DNA of 29,334 nt from a virus: positions 6,523 to 35,856 of IMG/VR virus record IMGVR_UViG_3300030090_005285; one strand, written 5' to 3'. The notes under the pieces were generated by a model. It made no database searches, was not told the origin of the DNA, and worked only from the letters and a program-made list of their open reading frames with translations. Below are positions 17,071 to 24,700 of the stretch, one piece after another. The translations under genes were made by a program, and so were the position numbers. Within the stretch, counting starts at the first letter, position 1. Each line of letters starts with the position of its first letter.

Positions 17071-18717
17071 ATGGCTAAAAAAACAACAACAGGTAGAATA
17101 GTAGATGTAGCTGCTTTAGGTAGAATAGGTAGATCACAAGTAGATAGACCTCCGCCGCCTAATAAAAGTTTAGATAAATTTTTAAGTTTTGCTGGTAATC
17201 TTGCTATAAATTTATTTGCAAAAAACCTTCAAGAAACAAAACAGATAAGAGCAAAAGATAGGATTAATATTGAAAAAACTAAAGCTGATTTACCTTGGGC
17301 TTTACAAAATGTTACTGGCGTAGAAAATTTTTTAGATGAGTCAGGACAAAAATTATTTGATGCTAGAGGAAAGCAAAGTAATATTTTTGGTGGTAGACTT
17401 ACAAAAAAAGGAAAAGAAATAACAAATGAAGCTAATAAAAATATATCTAATGTACAGATTAGCATAGGTAATCTTAAAAAAGACTCTGAACTATATACAA
17501 ACATGTATAACGAGTATAAGAGTGTTATAATTGAAAAATCGTTAAAAACAGATAAGGGTCAACTAGTAGCAACTAATATTGGCAACCATACACCAGTAGA
17601 CCACAATACTTTTGTTCAAGCTTTCGCAAATGACAAATTAAATGATTTTATAAGAATAGGTGAAGATGGTAAATATTATTTACCTAAATTTTTAATAGAC
17701 AATCCTGATAAGGTTATTGATGAAAATGTTGATTTTTTAAAAAATAATAGTGAAAATGCAAAAAAAGATAGCTGGAAAAAAACAACATTAATACCAATAG
17801 AAAAATGGCCTACGCCTAGGTATGATAGTAGTATTGTAGGTAATACTTTTACTAATCAGTTAAGTAGCAGAGGCATACAAAATGCAAATACATTATATAT
17901 AGAAGATCTTCATGGTAAAGCGTATGAAGCTGAAGCATACAACTACGTTGCTGGGGTTGACAAAGATGGCTATCCAAACATGACTAGGAATGACAAGGAG
18001 TCTTGGCTTTATAATGGTCAGGCTACTGTTGGCTACCAAAACAATCCAGCAAGAGTACCTATACATGATTTTATAGATAATCCTCCTTATCCTGTTATGA
18101 TAGATATTGATGATAATGATGCAACACCAGATGTAAAATACACAGGAATTAAACAATTAATTGAACAAAAATTTCCAAATAAAAAAGAAGAAGACCTTAC
18201 GGCTGAAGATTTAGTTGAGCTTGAAAAACAAAAAATTGGTCTTATAGAAGAATTAAAAACAAAAATAGATGTAGACGATGCAAGGTATGTTGATTGGATG
18301 AAAGGAAAATATGCACAGTATGCTAAAAACTCGCATCAAGAAGGTTATAAGTTTGCGACTACTAATCCAGATAGTCCTAACTACATAGACCCAAATAAAG
18401 GTGGCCCTGAATTTACATCTACAGCAAGTGAAAGAGAATCTAAAGGTAACGCAGGTAAAATATCAAATATACTAAAGAAACAAGAAATTTCTTTTGATGA
18501 CATACAGTTTATGTTAAGAGGACAGTCTCCTGATTTAGCGCTTGAATTGTCACAAGATGGAAAATCAGTAACTTTACTTCAAACAAAAATATATCAAGAA
18601 GGAGAAAAAGCAGCGCCGATAGGTACGGCAAATTTATCAAATAAAAAAGCGTTAGAAAAATTATTATGGAGATTTACAGGTACTTTAACGCAGCATAGAA
18701 ACTCAACAATTAAATAA
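17071..18717 (+). CDS. Hypothetical protein, probable internal/ejected virion protein
   Basis: This 548-residue protein is not recognised from a named family. It begins MAKKTTTGRIVDVAALGRIG and has a basic, Pro-containing N terminus. A weakly hydrophobic stretch LSFAGNLAINLFAKNL lies near residues 37-52. The rest is soluble, Lys/Asp/Asn-rich and mixed helical. An acidic segment IDIDDNDATPDV near 345-356 might bind calcium but lacks a full loop motif. No protease, nuclease or muramidase signature is visible. Its position between the coiled-coil protein and the giant polyvalent protein, with only eight bases before the latter, supports membership of the ejected core. Its size would fit an intermediate ejection protein. 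Confidence 0.75.
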   Translation: MAKKTTTGRIVDVAALGRIGRSQVDRPPPPNKSLDKFLSFAGNLAINLFAKNLQETKQIRAKDRINIEKTKADLPWALQNVTGVENFLDESGQKLFDARGKQSNIFGGRLTKKGKEITNEANKNISNVQISIGNLKKDSELYTNMYNEYKSVIIEKSLKTDKGQLVATNIGNHTPVDHNTFVQAFANDKLNDFIRIGEDGKYYLPKFLIDNPDKVIDENVDFLKNNSENAKKDSWKKTTLIPIEKWPTPRYDSSIVGNTFTNQLSSRGIQNANTLYIEDLHGKAYEAEAYNYVAGVDKDGYPNMTRNDKESWLYNGQATVGYQNNPARVPIHDFIDNPPYPVMIDIDDNDATPDVKYTGIKQLIEQKFPNKKEEDLTAEDLVELEKQKIGLIEELKTKIDVDDARYVDWMKGKYAQYAKNSHQEGYKFATTNPDSPNYIDPNKGGPEFTSTASERESKGNAGKISNILKKQEISFDDIQFMLRGQSPDLALELSQDGKSVTLLQTKIYQEGEKAAPIGTANLSNKKALEKLLWRFTGTLTQHRNSTIK

Positions 18718-18725
18718 AACAATAT

Positions 18726-21700
18726 ATGTTTGAATTAAATGGTAAACCAATATCTATAGATTATTTAAAGCAAAAAGCTGAAGAGTTTGGTATGAGTTAC
18801 GAAGACTTTTTAAATGACTCTTTGTCTACTGGTAATCTCGTGCAAAAAGGAGGCGACAAGACTATGGCTGGCGTTGGCGTTTTAAGAAAAGAATTTTTAC
18901 CTGGACAAACACAACAAACAACTTTTGATCCAAGCTCTGTGTTAACAACAGGTTTAGAAGCAGATGATGAAGTTGAAGAAGAAACATTTAGCTTGTCTGA
19001 TTTAAGAAAAAATATTGTTTCACGTCAAGACGGTAATATATCTTCTATTAATGAAGTAAAAATACTTAAAGGTAGGGTAGAAGAAGACAAACAAAAAAGA
19101 TTTTTAGATTTTAGGTTAAAATACAAAACAGATAATCCTGATGAAGTAGTATCAAATTTTTATGGCAAAGATGTTTTTAGCGAACCTGTTGATCCTGGAA
19201 GAACTGGAGGTAAAGTATATTTTTTACCTGACGAAGAAATTGGAGGTGGTAAAAAACTTGAAGGATTTTTGTTAGAAGACTATGATTTTAGAAATACAAA
19301 TACTTTGGAAGGTGCTAGAAATTTTTATTTAAATCAAAAATCAAACGAAATATCTATTGATTTTGAAAAAAAGTATGGTGAAAACGTATATAATACTATA
19401 ACTACTCAAGGTGAAAATTATATATCTTTAGAAGATATGGATATAGTTAATTTAAGAAAAGAAGGTAAAAAAGACGAGGCAGATAAATTAGCAAAAGATA
19501 GAGGTTATGTTCCTTTGTTAGACGAAAACAATAATATAACAAACTGGGTTCCAAAAGCAATTGAAGACGATGCTCAAAACAGAGCTGAATCAACAGACAG
19601 AGATGTTCTTGAAGATCAACTTAAACAATCTTTTTACAAACTACTAGCGGCTAGAGATCTTGCTTATGAAAACTCTGTAGAAGATACACCTTTAACAAGA
19701 CATACTCTTGCAGACGTTTCTTTTGGTAAATCTTTAGTTCATAAAATAAGAGATGCGTTTGGAGATGATAAAAGCTTAGATGATGTAATGGCTAAAATAG
19801 AACAGTCTTATAAAGGCGATTTAATAGCTGGATTAAATAAAATACCTTCTAAAACCGCTACAGCTAAAGCTTTTAACAATGCTTTAGATGAGTTTGTAGT
19901 ACTTAATAGAGCTTTAGCAATTAATGCAGATTTAACTAAAATAGACGAACAAAACTTTGTTAGAGAAATATTTGACGCAACAAATGATAGAGTTGCTGAA
20001 ACCTTGACTAGTTTGCTTGAAGCTAACGGTTATGAATCTGATCCAAACTCTATTAAAAGAGCTGGTAGCGATTGGAATAAAGCTCTTGGTATAAAAGCAG
20101 ACTGGCAATTAAGAGATGTGCTAGAAGGCGGTAGAGATGTAGCCGCTCATTTAGTTCCTTTGGCAGCTTCTGTTTATCTTACTAAAAAACTTCCCGTTAA
20201 TCTTGGCGTAACAAAACTAGGACAAAAAACAGCAAAAGTTAAAAGTTTAAATCAATTTATTAACGGACAAGCTAACGTTATTGGTAGATATGTTAAAAAG
20301 CACGGTCCTCAGTCTAGAGCTTTTAGAAGCGCGGTTGATTTAACAATGGGTGGTATTAAAGAAACATTAATATTAGGTATGGCAGATGTGCCAGCAAACA
20401 GGTTGTTTGGTGCTGATCCTTTTGTATATAATGAAAAAACAGGTGAGTTTACACCTACATTTCCATTTGCTTTAGGTTTTGGTAACGCAGCGGCTGCAAA
20501 AATACTTAAAAGGCTAAATACTACTGATAACTTTTTTACTCCTGCTTTAGCTACTATAGAAAGATCAAAAACAGCTCAATCTATACTACAAATGAATATA
20601 GGTGCCACGGTAGGTACAGCTACAATGTTTTTTGCAGAAGAAGTAACTAAAGGTGTAGATAACTGGAAAAATTTAGGTTATGAATCTGAAGAAGACATGA
20701 AGCAAGATCATGGATTTAAAAACCTTGTAGAGACTTATATTGGCATGTTAATGTTTCAAAGCGTGTCTCCATCTATGAAGCAAAATTCTTTAGCTAAGCT
20801 AGCAAGCGGTATGCGTAGTGATATATTAAAATATACAACTGGTTTAACTCCTAGATCTAGAAAAGCTATGAAGCTATTTGGCATAGAAACAAATGAAAAA
20901 GGAGAGTTTAACTTACAAGAAGTAAAAAATAAAAAATCTCAAAAACAATATGAAATAAGTAGAGATAAAAAATTAGATAAAAAAACAAAAAGAGAAAAAA
21001 TTCAAGAAATAGAAAACGCAGCGGAAGAATTAATATTTCATAATGAATTAAAGTTAGCAAAAGAATTAGCTAAAAAAGAAGGTAAATATAGAGAGTACTT
21101 AAACAAAACTTTTGTTTTAGCCAATAAGTTAAAAACAGGTGATAAACCTACGTCAGAAGATATACAAAGATTTGCAGAATTAAGCCCTGTTGAACTTAAG
21201 TTTTTAAAATTAAAATTTGGTGTAACTGAAAATTCTGATTTTGGTAGGATGCTAGATAACAAGTATGAAGTTTATAAAGATATAATTTCGCGTGTTGATC
21301 AAGCTTATATTACTAAAGATAGGCCTGGTATAATACAAGGTAGAATGTTTGAGGGTATATCTCCAGAAGCTAGAAACAAACAAATACAATTATTATTAGA
21401 GCAAGCTGAGTTTGCCGGCGAAATAACAAGATTAAAAGTAGAAGCTGAAAAAAAACCTCATTTAAAAGAAATAAATGCCGAAAAAATAAAAAATATAAAA
21501 GAAAAACAAAAGATTAACGCACAAGATGTTATTAAAAACGAACAACTTTACGATAAAATTTTAAAAGAAAAATTTGAAACTGAAGTTCAATTTTCAAAGC
21601 TGATGACTAAAGAGTTAGGTGCTGGTTTTAATTTAGTTGGGGAAAATGCGTTTGTAGCAATGGGTGGAACAAAAGGATCTGAAGGTTTTTTTAATAGAAA

Positions 21701-24700
21701 AACAAATCAAGTATATATAAACAGAGATAGAGCTTTAGAAGTTAGACAACTTGGAACGCCGCTACACGAGGTTACACACGCTATATTAAGAAACTCATTA
21801 AAAGAGTCTTATATAGATGATCAAGGTGTAGAAAGAACAAGAGTTTCTAAAGAGGGTATGACAAAGATAAATCAGTTTTTAAATCAACTTACATCGAAAG
21901 AAAGAGCTGCTGTTGAAAAAAGAATGGATCAAGAATACAAGTATGAAAGAAACTCTAAAGGTGATTTTATTTTAAAAAATGGTAAAAAAATATTAAGACC
22001 TGAAAATCAGTATGCTGAAGAATACTTAACTGCGTTTGGCGATGTACTTAAGAATAAAGAAGTTATAGAAACACCTGATTTAGCTAGTAGAATAAGTAAT
22101 TTTTTCACACCTATAATGCGACAAGCTGGGTTTAAAAATATGCAAGTAACTGCTGAAAACGGTAGGGGTTTATATAATATGATTAAGGCTATTCAAAAAA
22201 GCAGTGAAACTGGTATTATAGATAAAGATGTTTTAAATATAGCTAAAACTAGCAAAGTAATTACTGGTAAAGCTTTAGCAGAGTCTAGAACTATAACAGA
22301 AGGAATGAAAGAAGCTTCTACTGATATAGATAGAATATATAAAGAAAAAGGTTTAGAAGGTTATAATGAAATAATAGATAGAATAAAAGGTAAAAAAGCA
22401 GACGGTACTAAAGGTAAAGATTTTATAAAACAATATACAGAGATATATAGAGATCATGCTGGTTATGAAAGCAAAAAAGACATATTGTATGATGCTATGG
22501 CTAGCGATCCAACTTATGGTGTATTGGGTAGTATCATGTCGTATAATCCAGCTAAAAATCCTTCTATAGCATCTCATATACTTGGTAGACTTAAACAAGG
22601 TAAGCACATAGATGTTGCTAATATAGTTTTAGGTAAAGATGCTCAAAGACAATTTACTAAAAACTTAGACGCTGCAGAGATTAAAGAAGTTGAAGCAAAA
22701 CAATTAACAGCTGAAGAGTTAACAGACATATCTCTAGCTAAAGAAAAAATACAACAAGCACCTAATTTTAGAAAATCTTTAGTAAAAGGTGAAGAAAAAG
22801 GTATTAACCAAGAGTTAATAGATAAAGTTGAAGCAACTGTAGTTAAAACATTTGGAACTAAAATACCTAAGCCAGAAGCAAAAGGATTTAGAAAATCTAT
22901 AGAAAATAGTTATAAAACAGAACTTAAAAAACCTATAGCTGATTTAATGGGTAAAGGTCCTGAGTACGAAGTATTTTTAAGAGAAAACTTCGATGCTATA
23001 ATGAAGCATGTTGATAAATCTTTCTTTGTACAAATGGAAAGATTAACACCTAGGAAAGATAGAATATTTACAGAAGTTGAGATTGAAAGAATGAATCCAA
23101 CGCAAACCGACAAGGCTATTGCTGACGGTAGAGTACCTAAAAATACTTCTAGAACAGCTGGTAATACTTTGTATAGATTTAAAAAACCTGCTCCAGCTCA
23201 ATTTTTAAAGTTTTATACTGGAGCTGGTTTAGGATCAACTAAAGGTACTCGTAAAGATAGATTAGCTGAAGTTATAGGTATAGAACTAGCAAAAGATTTT
23301 ACGTCAGAAATTTTATCTAGACCAGAAGTTGCGGCTAAAATAAAAGAAATTTCATTATTAGAACTAGAAAAATCAATAGAAGGTACTGGTAAAACATCTC
23401 CAAAAATAGCAGAAGCTAAAAAAATTATATTTGACAACTACACGGAAAGAGTTGCTGCTCAAATAGGTAGAGATCCTAATTTAGCTTTTAGCTATACAAA
23501 AGAACAATTTAAACAAGAAGTTAAAGAACTAAACGATTTTTTCAATAAAACTGAATTATCTTTTGGAGAAATATATGATGTTAAAACTCAAAAGCCTTTA
23601 GTAAAAAGATCAGACGGTAAAGAGTTTAACGAGCTAGCATATAATCATGTTTTAGAAGGTTATAAGAATAATTTATTAGATATTAATGTTACAAGGTATC
23701 AAAACAAAATATTAGAGGCAACTGGTAAAAAAATTAAAAAAGGAACAGCTTACGAATATTATACAGAAAACAACATAAATAAACAAATAAAAGGAAACAA
23801 AAATGTAAAAGTTACTAGTGAAGTCAGTGAAAAAACTATACAACTACCACCTCAAGGAATTTTTAAAGGAGGAAAAGTTCCAATGCCAGACTTCATGTTA
23901 GAAATGTATAACAATACATTGTCTTGGGAGTTAAAATATAAAGATGCTAGAACACCTAAAAACAGCGCTGGATTTATTGATTACACACAAGCTTATAAAG
24001 ATATTATAGCTGGAAAAGAATTTAAATTAACAGACAGAAAAAGTCCTAGAAAAAACGCTACAGAAGAAGCTATTTTTGTTGAGTCTGTTAAAGAAGCTAT
24101 ATTAAATGGCGTGCCTAAGGTTGAAAAAGTACTTAGAGATCGTGGTGTTTTAAAAGAAGGTGAAAACTTTACTTCAACAACAAAAGTGCCTAAAGAAGTA
24201 TATGCTTTACTACGTGGAAATGAAAACGCTAAAATGTCTAGTTCAAAACAAACTGTTAACGGTGACTGGGTTGCTGCAGATTATAATAAAAAAGGTGTGT
24301 TTAATTTTCAAATGGCTACTAAAGGTGCTTTCTTTTTAGGGTCAGATCCATTAGGTATAGTTAAAGAATTAGGTGGTACTAAATTAGAAGGTAATTTTCC
24401 GTTAATGACTAGAGTTTATGGTACTAGTTATAAAAACAAAGCAGGTGAAACTATGGGTTATACTTACAAACTTGTAGGAGAAGCTATAATAAGTCCAAAA
24501 AATATTACTTCTGAATCTAATTTTAATCTTGATTCACCAAACTCTGTTAAGCAAATGATTAATACTAAGTCAGCAAAACGTCTTAAATCTATAGCTGAGT
24601 CTGAAGCTTCTGCTTTTAAACAAAATTTTTTAAAATTTCAAGCTCAAAAACAAAAAGGTAGAGAATTTGTAAAGTCAATACTAGAATCAAAAACAAACAC

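Noticed and set aside
18075-18140. Calcium-binding loop in the 548-residue protein (IDIDDNDATPD)
   Set aside because: The acidic stretch lacks the spacing and glycine of an EF-hand or similar loop; reported only as composition.
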